Source: Actinomycetes bacterium | Lineage (GTDB): Bacteria; Actinomycetota; Acidimicrobiia; Acidimicrobiales; Acidimicrobilacustridaceae | Direction of reading: 5' to 3' | DNA: 64,000 nt | Assembly (NCBI GenBank): GCA_029782145.1 | Contig: JAKOVH010000032.1 | Span: forward strand, 272,888-336,887 | Position numbers and translations under genes: made by a program | The notes under the pieces: generated by a model | The model's database searches: none | Told to the model about the DNA's origin: nothing | The model's input: the letters and a program-made list of their open reading frames with translations, nothing else | Shown: positions 26,907-34,966 of the stretch, piece after piece | How positions within the stretch are numbered: the stretch's first letter is position 1 | Layout: each line of letters begins with the position of its first letter

Positions 26907-28541
26907 TCAGCGCTTCTCGTAGGTGATGCCGGCGGCCTCGACGTCCCACGTCGTGGGGGTGACGCCTTCCTCGCGCAGCTCCCGCTTGAGGACCCGGCCC
27001 ACCGGCGAGCGGGGCAGCTCGGCCCGGAACTCGATGTAGCGGGGCAGGGCGAAGTAGGGCAGCTCGTCGATGCACCAGCGGAAGAGCTCTTCCTCGGTGG
27101 TGGTCGCCCCCTCCTTCAGGGTGGCGGTGACCTTGAGGTCGTCCTCGGTGAGCTCGCTGAACACCGCGTGCACGGCGACGTCGGCCAGCTGGCCGTGGCC
27201 CATGAGGATGGACTCCACCTCGAAGCTGGAGATGTTCTCGCCCCGGCGGCGCAGGTAGTCGGCCTTGCGGTCGACGAAGTAGAGGAAGTCCTCGTCGTCG
27301 ATCTTGCCGATGTCGCCGGTGTGGTACCACCAGTTGCGACTGGTCTCGACCGTGGCCTCGGGCCGGCCCCAGTAGCCGGCGAACATCACCTCGGGGCGCT
27401 TGGGCCGGATGACGATCTCGCCTTCCGTGCCGCGGGGCAGCTCGTCGTCGTCGTCGTCGAAGATGCGCACGTCGAAGTACTCGCAGTTGACCACGCCGGC
27501 GGCGTTGGGCTTGTTGCGCACCCCGGGCGGCTGCCAGGAGACGAGGCTGGCCTCGGTGACGCCGTAGGCGCCGCTGAAGGTCTCGATGCCGAACCGGCTG
27601 CGGATGACCTCGTCGACCTCCACCGGCATCGGCGCCGCGCCGAGCAGGCGCAGGGACGTGTTGGCCTCCGGCGCCCCCGACCTGGGCATCTCGGGCCGGT
27701 CCTCGTCGTGGGCCAGCAGGTAGGCCATGGTGCCGAGGGTGGAGGTGACCGTGGCGCCCACCCGGTTCATCTCCGGCCAGAAGTTCGACACGGAGAACTT
27801 CTTGTAGATGGCCGACCGGCCACCGAACACCAGCGGACCGAGCACCGCGGTGGTGATGGCGTTGAAGTGGAACAGCGGCAGGGGCGTCCAGACCACGTCG
27901 TCGGCGGTGCGGCCCCAGCAGATGCCGATCTGGGTGGTCAGGGCGATGTGGTAGTTGTGGCTGAGCATGCAGCCCTTCGACGGGCCGGTGGTGCCACCCG
28001 TGTAGACGAAGGTGCCCAGGTCGACCGGCTTGACGGCCACGCCCGGGTCGGCGGCGTCGGCCGACAGCAGCTCGGCCCACGTGCCGGTGTCGACCTGCGG
28101 CAGGCTCGGGGCCTCGTCGCCGATGACCACGACCCGCACCAGGTCGGGCAGCTCGGGGGTGATGGCGGGCAGGCGGTCGGCGAGGTCGCCCTGCACGATC
28201 AGCACCCTCGAGCCCGAGTCGTGCAGCTGGTGGCGGAGGTACTGGCCCTTGTAGGCGGTGTTGACCGGCACGGCGATGGCACCGGCCCACACGATGCCCC
28301 ACCAGGCCAGCGCCATCTCGATCGAGTTCTCGACGAGGGTGGCCACCCGGTCGCCGGGGCGCACGCCGAGCTCGATCAGGGCGTTGGCCACCCGGCAGGC
28401 GGTGTCGTGGACGTCGGCGCCGGTGACCTTGGCCCCGTTGACGTCGAGGTACTCGCTGTCGGGGTCGGCGTCGAGGCGGCGCCGCAGGACGTCGATGATC
28501 GTGGCGGACTCGCCGCTCTTCCAGACGTCGTCGTTCGCCAT
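26907..28541 (-). CDS. Acyl-CoA synthetase (CaiC-like AMP-binding family)
   Basis: A 544-residue adenylate-forming ligase. The P-loop is YTGGTTGPSKGCML (181-190 for TGGTTGPSKG), followed by SGAYGVTEASLV, YHTGDIGKIDDE and RRGENISSFEVE. The C-terminal lysine region is RSPVGRVLKREL. It activates a carboxylic acid to acyl-AMP and then acyl-CoA. The pattern of motifs is closest to crotonobetaine/carnitine-CoA ligase-like proteins, and another such gene occurs at 46387-47973. ATG 28541 has a ribosome site (gaggaac). It diverges from a FadD3-like ligase across a 168-bp promoter region. Confidence 0.92.
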   Translation of the reverse strand: MANDDVWKSGESATIIDVLRRRLDADPDSEYLDVNGAKVTGADVHDTACRVANALIELGVRPGDRVATLVENSIEMALAWWGIVWAGAIAVPVNTAYKGQYLRHQLHDSGSRVLIVQGDLADRLPAITPELPDLVRVVVIGDEAPSLPQVDTGTWAELLSADAADPGVAVKPVDLGTFVYTGGTTGPSKGCMLSHNYHIALTTQIGICWGRTADDVVWTPLPLFHFNAITTAVLGPLVFGGRSAIYKKFSVSNFWPEMNRVGATVTSTLGTMAYLLAHDEDRPEMPRSGAPEANTSLRLLGAAPMPVEVDEVIRSRFGIETFSGAYGVTEASLVSWQPPGVRNKPNAAGVVNCEYFDVRIFDDDDDELPRGTEGEIVIRPKRPEVMFAGYWGRPEATVETSRNWWYHTGDIGKIDDEDFLYFVDRKADYLRRRGENISSFEVESILMGHGQLADVAVHAVFSELTEDDLKVTATLKEGATTTEEELFRWCIDELPYFALPRYIEFRAELPRSPVGRVLKRELREEGVTPTTWDVEAAGITYEKR

Positions 28542-28622
28542 GTTCCTCGACCTTCTACGATCCGTCCCCGAGCCGTGGGTGGCCCCGCACCGGCACGCTC
28601 CAGGGGACCACCACCGGCGCCA

Positions 28623-28635
28623 GTGATTGAATCAC
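28623..28635. promoter_or_regulatory. Inverted repeat in the divergent ligase promoter region
   Basis: GTGATTGAATCAC is a 13-base palindrome (6-bp arms around G), immediately followed by ATATACC. It lies between two acyl-CoA ligase genes (starts 28541 minus and 28710 plus) in the only AT-rich part of this gap. Operators of FCD-type GntR proteins are of similar size and symmetry, so one of the GntR regulators here is a candidate binder. Confidence 0.55.
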
Positions 28636-28709
28636 ATATACCTTCTTCCGCCCGACTCGGCGCCGGCTCCTCCCGTCGCCCACGGCGGGCCCGACCGAGC
28701 GAGCGCACC

Positions 28710-30317
28710 GTGACCGACGAGATCCCCGTCCCCGACGACCTGCCGACCACGGTGGCCGGCGCCCTCGAGCGGGCCGCCCGGCTGTTCCCCGAGCGCGAGG
28801 CGCTCGTCGAGGGCGACCTGCGGCTCACCTTCCCGCAGCTGCTCGAGGCGGCCGACGAGGCCGCCCGGGCCCTGATCGCCACCGGCATCGAGGCGGGTGA
28901 CCGGGTGGCCATCTGGGCGCCCAACTGCGCCGAGTGGGTGATCGCCTCGGCGGCCATCCACCGCGTCGGCGCCGTGCTGGTGCCGCTCAACACACGGTTC
29001 AAGGGCAACGAGGCCGCCTACATCCTCAACACGTCGCGGGCCCGGCTGCTGTTCACCGTCACCGACTTCCTCGACACCGACTACGTCGCCCTGCTCGGCG
29101 ACCGGGCCGAGGTGCCCCACCTGGAGCACGTCGTGGTGCTGCGGGGCCGGGCGCCGCAGGGTTGCACCAGCTGGGGCGACTTCCTCGCCCGGGCCTCGTC
29201 GGTGCCCGTCGACGCCGCCGCCCGGCGCGCCGCCGCCATCGGTCCCGACGACCTGGCCGACATCCTCTTCACCTCGGGCACGACCGGGAAGCCCAAGGGG
29301 GCGATGCTGCTGCACTCGGTGCTGGTGCGCGCCTACTGGGCGTGGGCCTCGGTGGTCGGCCTGCAGGAGGGCGACCGGTACCTCATCGTCAACCCGTTCT
29401 TCCACTCCTTCGGCCTGAACTCGGGCATCCTGGCCTGCGAGCTGAAGGGCGCCACCATGATCCCCCACGCCGTGTTCGACGTGCCGGCGGTGATGAAGCG
29501 GGTCGAGGAGGAGAAGGTCACCATGCTCCCCGGGCCCCCGGCGATCTACCAGACGATGCTCGACCATCCCGAGCGCGACACCTACGACACCTCCACGCTG
29601 CGGCTGTCGGTCACCGGCGCCGCGGCGGTGCCGGTGGAGATGATCCGCCGCATGCGCGAGGAGCTCACGTTCACCACGATCGTCACCGGCTACGGGCTCA
29701 CCGAGGCCCACGGCATGGCCACCATGTGCCGCCACGACGACGACCCGGAGATCATCTCGCAGACCTCGGGGCGGGCGATCCCCGACGTCGAGGTGCTCGT
29801 CGTCGACGAGGACGGCAACGAGGTGCCGCGGGGCGAGTCGGGGGAGATCGTCATCCGCGGCTACGTCGTGATGCCGGGCTACTTCGAGAACCCCGAAGCC
29901 ACCGCCGAGGCGATCGACGCCGACGGGTGGTTGCACACCGGCGACATCGGCGTGATGGACGACGACGGCAACCTGCGCATCACCGACCGCATCAAGGACA
30001 TGTTCATCGTCGGCGGGTTCAACGCCTACCCCGCCGAGATCGAGGGCGTGATCCTGCGCCACCCCGCCGTGAACCAGGTCGCCGTGGTCGGCGTGCCCGA
30101 CCAGCGCATGGGCGAGGTCGGCATGGCGTTCGTGGTGCTGCGCCCCGGCGCGTCGCTCGACGAGGCCGAGCTGGTGTCGTGGTGCCGCGAGGAGATGGCC
30201 AACTACAAGGTGCCCCGCCACGTGCGCATCGTCGACAGCCTGCCGCTCAACGCCAGCAACAAGGTGCTCAAGTTCCAGCTGCGCGACGAGGGCGTGGCCT
30301 CCCTCCAGCAGCACTGA
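28710..30317 (+). CDS. Acyl-CoA synthetase, FadD3-like
   Basis: A 535-residue AMP-binding ligase starting at GTG 28710 (VTDEIPVPDDLPTTVAGAL). The P-loop is FTSGTTGKPKGAML (SGTTGKPKG at 189-197), with TGYGLTEAHG, LHTGDIGVMDDDG and a C-terminal LPLNASNKVLKFQLR carrying the catalytic Lys. The overall motif set resembles actinobacterial FadD3, the CoA ligase for the bicyclic steroid fragment HIP, but the exact substrate is inference. It diverges from another ligase and converges on an SDR, with a family A palindrome after its stop. Confidence 0.9.
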   Translation: MTDEIPVPDDLPTTVAGALERAARLFPEREALVEGDLRLTFPQLLEAADEAARALIATGIEAGDRVAIWAPNCAEWVIASAAIHRVGAVLVPLNTRFKGNEAAYILNTSRARLLFTVTDFLDTDYVALLGDRAEVPHLEHVVVLRGRAPQGCTSWGDFLARASSVPVDAAARRAAAIGPDDLADILFTSGTTGKPKGAMLLHSVLVRAYWAWASVVGLQEGDRYLIVNPFFHSFGLNSGILACELKGATMIPHAVFDVPAVMKRVEEEKVTMLPGPPAIYQTMLDHPERDTYDTSTLRLSVTGAAAVPVEMIRRMREELTFTTIVTGYGLTEAHGMATMCRHDDDPEIISQTSGRAIPDVEVLVVDEDGNEVPRGESGEIVIRGYVVMPGYFENPEATAEAIDADGWLHTGDIGVMDDDGNLRITDRIKDMFIVGGFNAYPAEIEGVILRHPAVNQVAVVGVPDQRMGEVGMAFVVLRPGASLDEAELVSWCREEMANYKVPRHVRIVDSLPLNASNKVLKFQLRDEGVASLQQH

Positions 30318-30349
30318 CGCCGCCCCACCCCGTTCCCTCCGCCGCCCCG

Positions 30350-30403
30350 CCGTTCTGGTGGAGGTCTACGACCACATGCGACCGTAGATCTCCACCAGAA
30401 CGG
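30350..30403. repeat. Intergenic palindrome, family A copy 3
   Basis: Twenty-one-bp arms (30350-30370 and 30383-30403) with a single G-T pair and a 12-base loop. The arm begins ccgttctggtggaggtctac. It lies between the stops of converging genes (30317 plus and 30457 minus), where a bidirectional terminator would be useful. Confidence 0.85.
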
Positions 30404-30456
30404 GCGTGGGCGGGGGGGTTCGCGGGTTCCGGGTTGCGGGGACGACCCCGCCGTGC

Positions 30457-31302
30457 TCAGTAGTTGCCGCGGAGGAAGTCGACCACCGGCTTGGCCGCCG
30501 GGTAGGAGTTGGTGATGCCCGAGCTGACGTAGCCGGCGTCGACGATCATGGTGACGCCGTTGACGTACACCGCCGCGTCGCTGCAGAGGAACGCCAGCGG
30601 GCCGGCCTGCTCGTCGGGCTCGGAGGCGCCGACGCCGACGTCGTCGCGGTAGTCCTTGCCGAAGCCCAGCCACAGGTCCTCCTGGGAGCGGGCCAGGGGC
30701 GTGTCGGTGGGCCCGGGCATGATGGCGTTGAGGCGGATGCCGCGCTTCTGCATCTCGACCGCCCGGCTGGCCACGTAGCCGCAGATGGCCTGCTTGCTCC
30801 ACATGTAGTCGGCGTTGCCCGGGTGGTTCGGGTCGGCCGACTTCTCCTCGATCCAGGCCACCGCGCTGTCGAAGTCCGGGGTGGCGAGGTAGTCGAGCAC
30901 GGCGTCGAGGTTGTTCTCCCACGCCAGGCCGGCGGTCGAGGAGATCATGCCGATAGCCGACCCCCGACCGAGGAAGCCCTTGTCGATGCAACGGTCGATG
31001 AGGTGGCGGTGGCCGATGAAGTTGATCTTCTCGATGCCAGGCGTGCCGTCGGCGGCGCCGGCGCACGAGAACAGGGCGTGGATGGGGCCGCCGCACTCGT
31101 CGACGGCGGCGTCGATGCCGGCCTTGTCGCGCAGGTCGAGCTTGATCGCCTTGACCCCGGGGAGCGTGACGTCGGCGTAGTCCATGACCACGACCTCGGC
31201 CCCGAGGTCCTGCACCAGCTCAGCGGTGGCGGCGCCCATGCCGGTGGCGCCACCGACGACCAGCGCACGCTTGCCGTCGTAGCGGAACGCGTCTGCCTTC
31301 AT
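30457..31302 (-). CDS. Short-chain dehydrogenase/reductase (steroid-dehydrogenase-like)
   Basis: A 281-residue SDR. VVGGATGMGAATAE is the nucleotide loop, ISSTAG the catalytic Ser region and YMWSKQAICGYV the Tyr/Lys pair. A long insertion between Ser and Tyr (WENNLDAVLDYLATPD and onward) is typical of 3-alpha-hydroxysteroid dehydrogenase/carbonyl-reductase-like SDRs. It ends with MIVDAGY and an extra tail. Start ATG 31302 is preceded by aggagaagag. It is the last gene of the P450-SDR-binding protein-SDR string, separated from the binding protein gene by a strong hairpin. Confidence 0.92.
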   Translation of the reverse strand: MKADAFRYDGKRALVVGGATGMGAATAELVQDLGAEVVVMDYADVTLPGVKAIKLDLRDKAGIDAAVDECGGPIHALFSCAGAADGTPGIEKINFIGHRHLIDRCIDKGFLGRGSAIGMISSTAGLAWENNLDAVLDYLATPDFDSAVAWIEEKSADPNHPGNADYMWSKQAICGYVASRAVEMQKRGIRLNAIMPGPTDTPLARSQEDLWLGFGKDYRDDVGVGASEPDEQAGPLAFLCSDAAVYVNGVTMIVDAGYVSSGITNSYPAAKPVVDFLRGNY

Positions 31303-31348
31303 GTCTCTTCTCCTGGATCCCCCCGGGAAGCCGGGCTCGTGGGCGGGG

Positions 31349-31376
31349 TCGGGCCCGGGCTGGTGCCCGGGCCCGA
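31349..31376 (-). terminator. Strong hairpin between binding-protein and SDR genes
   Basis: tcgggcccgggc (31349-31360) pairs perfectly with 31365-31376 around loop tggt, five bases past the stop codon of the binding protein gene. All but two of the 12 pairs are G-C. No T-run follows, so it may attenuate rather than stop transcription, or protect the upstream message. Confidence 0.6.
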
Positions 31377-31381
31377 GCTTG

Positions 31382-32707
31382 TCACTGCGTGAAGTTCGAG
31401 GGGAACTGCGGCCGGTGGTAGCCGTCGAAGCGCAGCTCGCCGCCGCGCAGCTCCCGGATGGTGAGGAAGTCGCCCTTGTAGCCCTTGCGGTCCCATGGGC
31501 CGAACTGGATGTAGGTGCCGGGCCCACCGTTGGTGGCCGGCATCCAGCGGATGCGCTCCATGCCCCGCATGACCTCCTCGGGGGTGGCCATGCCCGCGTT
31601 GCCGAGGCCGTGGATGGCCACCCGGGCGGTGTCGTAGCTGAGGGCGACGACCACGTTCTTGGACGTGCGCCCGAAGCGCTCGGTGAAGCGGCGGATCATC
31701 GCCTCGTAGTTGGGGTTGGTGCCGTCCTCGCCGAGCTGGTCGACGCCGTGCCAGCCCTCGAGGCCCTTCGCCCACTCGTTGGTGTTCGAGTAGAACATGA
31801 ACGCGGTGCCCATGACGCGGGGCGGGTCCCAGTCGAGCTCGGCGAACGCCCGGGCGAAGTGGAACGTGGCGTAGCCGTAGCCGCCGTAGTAGATCGCCTC
31901 GGTGCCGCCCTCCTTCATGGCCCGCAGGTGGTCGACCAGGCCCCGCGGGTTGGGGCCGAGCTTCACGTCGCGGGTGACGGTGATGCCGAGCCGGCCGCAC
32001 TCCTCACGGAAGAAGTCGGCGTAGTCGCGGCCCGAGGAGCCCTGCTCCCAGAACATGCCGACGTTCTTGTAGCCCTTGCTCGCCAGCCACTGGGCGCACA
32101 TGACGCCCTCGCTGGGGATGTCGCCGTTGGCGATGGTGAAGCAGTACTCGCTGGCGAAGCGCCACGCCCCGGTCCAGCCGATGACCGGCACCTTGCGCTG
32201 GTTCACCAGGTCCTGGATGTTGAGCGAGTTGTCCGAGATCATCGGCCCGAGGATGGCGACGCAGCCCTGGTCGCAGAGCCACTCGTAGCCGTCACGGGCC
32301 TTCTTGTAGTTCTCTCGGGGCAGGCCGCGGGCGTCGGCCACGACGAGCTGCACCGGCCGGTCGTAGACGCCTTCGTTCATGGCGTCCTCGATGGCGAGGA
32401 TGGTCGGGTCGATCCAGTCGGCCAGCAGCTGGCCCAGGTCCATGTCGACCAGCACGCCGATCTTGGCCGGCTCGAAGGGGTCGCCCTGGGTCTGCAGCCC
32501 CCGCGTGGGCGGGTAGATCACGATGTCCTTGAAGGCCCGCTCGCCGATGCGGCCGCCGCCCTCGTACCAGGTGGTGTTGCCCGACTGCTCCGGCGCGGTG
32601 TCGGTGCCGTGGGCAACCGTCGTCGTGGCCCGGTCCTCCCGGGCGATGCCGTGGTCGACCGGGGGCGGGAACATCCGGTCGACGAACTCCCCCTGCTGCT
32701 CTGCCAT
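31382..32707 (-). CDS. Branched-chain-amino-acid-type ABC substrate-binding protein without signal peptide
   Basis: A 441-residue type I periplasmic-binding fold (Peripla_BP_6): IGVLVDMDLGQLLADW, VVADARGLPRENY, CVAILGPMISDNSL, VPVIGWTGAWRF and NVGMFWEQGSSGRDYADFF. The N terminus (MAEQQGEFVDRMFPPPVDHG) is hydrophilic, with no signal peptide, lipobox or Tat motif, and no permease or ATPase genes accompany it. It is therefore probably cytoplasmic. It might store, sense or deliver a ligand for the neighbouring P450 and SDR enzymes; this role is speculative. A ribosome site (gaggaagcg) supports ATG 32707. Confidence 0.85.
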   Translation of the reverse strand: MAEQQGEFVDRMFPPPVDHGIAREDRATTTVAHGTDTAPEQSGNTTWYEGGGRIGERAFKDIVIYPPTRGLQTQGDPFEPAKIGVLVDMDLGQLLADWIDPTILAIEDAMNEGVYDRPVQLVVADARGLPRENYKKARDGYEWLCDQGCVAILGPMISDNSLNIQDLVNQRKVPVIGWTGAWRFASEYCFTIANGDIPSEGVMCAQWLASKGYKNVGMFWEQGSSGRDYADFFREECGRLGITVTRDVKLGPNPRGLVDHLRAMKEGGTEAIYYGGYGYATFHFARAFAELDWDPPRVMGTAFMFYSNTNEWAKGLEGWHGVDQLGEDGTNPNYEAMIRRFTERFGRTSKNVVVALSYDTARVAIHGLGNAGMATPEEVMRGMERIRWMPATNGGPGTYIQFGPWDRKGYKGDFLTIRELRGGELRFDGYHRPQFPSNFTQ

Positions 32708-32777
32708 GTGTCGCTTCCTCGGTGGTGTCTCGGGGCGGGCGGACCCGCGGGTCGGAACGGGTGGGCGGGGCGGCGGG

Positions 32778-33527
32778 TCAGGCCAGCCGGGCGTCGAGGT
32801 ACAGGTCGGGCACGTCGATCTCGGGGTGGGCGAGCACCACGCCCATGAGCTCGGCGAGGTGCCGGCCCACGTCGGAGGTCTCCATCGCCGTCATGGCGAT
32901 GCCCGAGCTCGACCACCGCTCGAGCGCCTCGGTGAGCAGCTCGGGGTCGGTGAAGTTGTTGCCGAAGTCGGTCGGCATGGTGGCGCCGATGATGACGCGC
33001 GAGAAGCGGCGGTCGGGGTGCTCGTTGCGCCAGTACTGGATGGCGGTGTTGAGCGCCGCCTTGGACGCCGCGTAGGTGCCGAGGCCCCACCGGAACTCGT
33101 GCACCGACTCCGACGAGAGGAAGGCGATGAGGCCCTCGTCGGACAAGTGGCCCACGGCGGCCTGGGCGACGAGCGCTGGGCCCACGACGTTGACCTCGTA
33201 GGAGCTGCGCCAGGCCTCTGCGTCGGCCCGCCCGAGCGGGGCGAGCACCGCGGTGCCGGCCGAGTAGAGCACGAGGTCGAGGCCGCCGAGGCGCTCGACC
33301 GCGGTGTGCACCAGCGCCGCGCAGGCCGCCGCGTCGGTGACGTCGGCGGCGATGGCGTGGCCGGAGCCGAGCTCCTCGCACAGCTCCTGCAACCGGTCGA
33401 GGCGGCGGGCGCTCACGCACACGTCGGCGCCGGCGGCGGCCGCGCTCCGGGCGAAGGCCGCCCCGATGCCGGCCGAGGCGCCGACGACCAGGACCCGTCG
33501 GCCCTTCAGGGTCGGGCTCTCGCTCAC
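32778..33527 (-). CDS. Short-chain dehydrogenase/reductase
   Basis: A 249-residue SDR. VLVVGASAGIGAAFAR is the nucleotide loop, LSSESV holds the catalytic Ser and YAASKAALN the Tyr/Lys pair. The tail is unusual: instead of the FabG-like DGG ending it has a segment EIDVPDLYLDARLA and a GNNFTDPELLTEALERW region. GTG 33527 was taken as start because gggagag lies upstream and the Rossmann strand follows shortly. It lies in the same direction as the P450 55 bases upstream, suggesting sequential oxidation of one substrate. Confidence 0.9.
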   Translation of the reverse strand: MSESPTLKGRRVLVVGASAGIGAAFARSAAAAGADVCVSARRLDRLQELCEELGSGHAIAADVTDAAACAALVHTAVERLGGLDLVLYSAGTAVLAPLGRADAEAWRSSYEVNVVGPALVAQAAVGHLSDEGLIAFLSSESVHEFRWGLGTYAASKAALNTAIQYWRNEHPDRRFSRVIIGATMPTDFGNNFTDPELLTEALERWSSSGIAMTAMETSDVGRHLAELMGVVLAHPEIDVPDLYLDARLA

Positions 33528-33582
33528 GTGGTGCTCTCCCTTCGGCCCGCGCCGGGGCCGGGTCGGACGACGGACGCCGGCC

Positions 33583-34785
33583 TCACGCGCCCGGCCGGAT
33601 GCGGACCTGCGAGTAGCCCCGGACGGTGGAGGTGTGCTGGCGCACGACACCGTCGGGCACGACGTCCCAGGTGGGGAACCGCTTGAAGGTCTCCTCCAGC
33701 GCGATGCGGCCCTCGACGCGAGCGAGGTTGGCCCCCACGCAGTAGTGGATGCCGTAGCCGAACGAGACGTGCTGGCGGAACTGGCGGCGCACGTCGAAGC
33801 GGTCGGCGTCGGGGTACTCCCGCTCGTCGCGCCCGGCGCTGCCGGTGAGCAGCAGCACCTTCGACCCGGCCGGCACGGTGGTGCCGTGCAGCTCGACGTC
33901 GCGGGTCGTGGTGCGCCCCTGCACCGGCGAGGGCGCCTCGTAGCGCAGGAGCTCCTCGACGGCGTTGGCGATGACCTCGGGGTGGGCGACGAGGTCGGCC
34001 CGCTGATCGGGGTGGGCGGCCAGCAGCACCGCGGCGTTGCCGAGCAGCCGCATCACCGTCTCGGTGCCGGCGCTGAAGAGCAGCAGGGCGAAGTCGGTGG
34101 TCTCGTCGACGGTGAGGCGCCGCTCGCCGCCGTCCTCGTCGGTGATCGACGCCTGGCTGAGCACGCTCACCAGGTCGTCGCGGGGCGCCTCCGCCCGATC
34201 GGCCACCAGGCCACGGAGGTACTCGCGCAGCGCCAGCTGGCAGGTGATGGACTTCTCGTTGAGCATCCCCACGCCCGGCTCGATGTGGAAGATGCCGTCG
34301 ATGTTGTGGCGCTGCTCCTCCCGGTCCTCCTCGGGCACGCCGACCAGGCGGCTGATGACCCGCGACGGCACCTGGGCGGCGAAGTCCTGGACGTAGTCGA
34401 GCTCGTCGCGGCCCACGAGCGGGTCGAGCAGCTCGGTGCAGATCGCCCGGATGTCGTCCTCCAGGGCCGCCATGCGCCGTGGCGTGAACGCCCGCGACAC
34501 GAGGGCCCGCAGGGTGGTGTGGGCGGGCGGGTCCATGAAGATGATCTGGCCCGTGCCGCTCATGTCGTTGCCCATCATCTCCAGCACGGTGCCGGAGGCG
34601 GAGCTGTAGGTGGCGGGGTCGCGGTGGGCGGCCTCGACGTCGGCGAAGCGGCTGAGGGCCCAGAACCCGAAGCGGTCGTTGCGGTAGAGGGGCGCCTCGT
34701 CGCGCATCCGCTTCCAGGTCGGGTGGGGATCGTCGTCGAGGTCGGTGTCGTAGGGATCCCAGTACAGCTCGGTCGTGGTCGGCAT
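33583..34785 (-). CDS. Cytochrome P450
   Basis: A 400-residue soluble bacterial P450. The I-helix has FSAGTETVMR (239-243 AGTET), the ExxR pair is EELLRYE (277-281), and the heme loop FGYGIHYCVGANLAR contains the Cys ligand at 349. It should hydroxylate a hydrophobic substrate using ferredoxin and a reductase encoded elsewhere; no ferredoxin gene is adjacent. ATG 34785 matches the usual CYP N terminus. It diverges from an aldehyde dehydrogenase gene over a 181-bp promoter region, and the pairing P450-alcohol dehydrogenase-aldehyde dehydrogenase suggests terminal oxidation of a chain to a carboxylate. Confidence 0.95.
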   Translation of the reverse strand: MPTTTELYWDPYDTDLDDDPHPTWKRMRDEAPLYRNDRFGFWALSRFADVEAAHRDPATYSSASGTVLEMMGNDMSGTGQIIFMDPPAHTTLRALVSRAFTPRRMAALEDDIRAICTELLDPLVGRDELDYVQDFAAQVPSRVISRLVGVPEEDREEQRHNIDGIFHIEPGVGMLNEKSITCQLALREYLRGLVADRAEAPRDDLVSVLSQASITDEDGGERRLTVDETTDFALLLFSAGTETVMRLLGNAAVLLAAHPDQRADLVAHPEVIANAVEELLRYEAPSPVQGRTTTRDVELHGTTVPAGSKVLLLTGSAGRDEREYPDADRFDVRRQFRQHVSFGYGIHYCVGANLARVEGRIALEETFKRFPTWDVVPDGVVRQHTSTVRGYSQVRIRPGA

Positions 34786-34904
34786 CAGTCCCCCGTCGGG
34801 TCGCCGCACGCGCACGGCCCCCGTCGATCTATCGTCCGTGTCACCTCGGCGCCGAACGCCGGGCCAGTCCGGGAGGGACCGCCCCAGGGCGGTCCGTCGC
34901 ACTG

Positions 34905-34920
34905 ACATATACAGTATCCC
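34905..34920. promoter_or_regulatory. AT-rich inverted repeat in the P450/ALDH promoter region
   Basis: ACATATACAGTATCCC includes the 9-base palindrome ATACAGTAT (34909-34917). It sits 47 bases upstream of the ALDH start, in the only AT-rich stretch of the divergent gap. It shares ATAC half-sites with sites at 8611 and 62332, and may be a promoter -10 region, an operator, or both. Confidence 0.5.
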
Positions 34921-34966
34921 ACGCGTTGCACGCCGGTCTCGGGCGTGCCTGAGGAGGGGGACCCCC

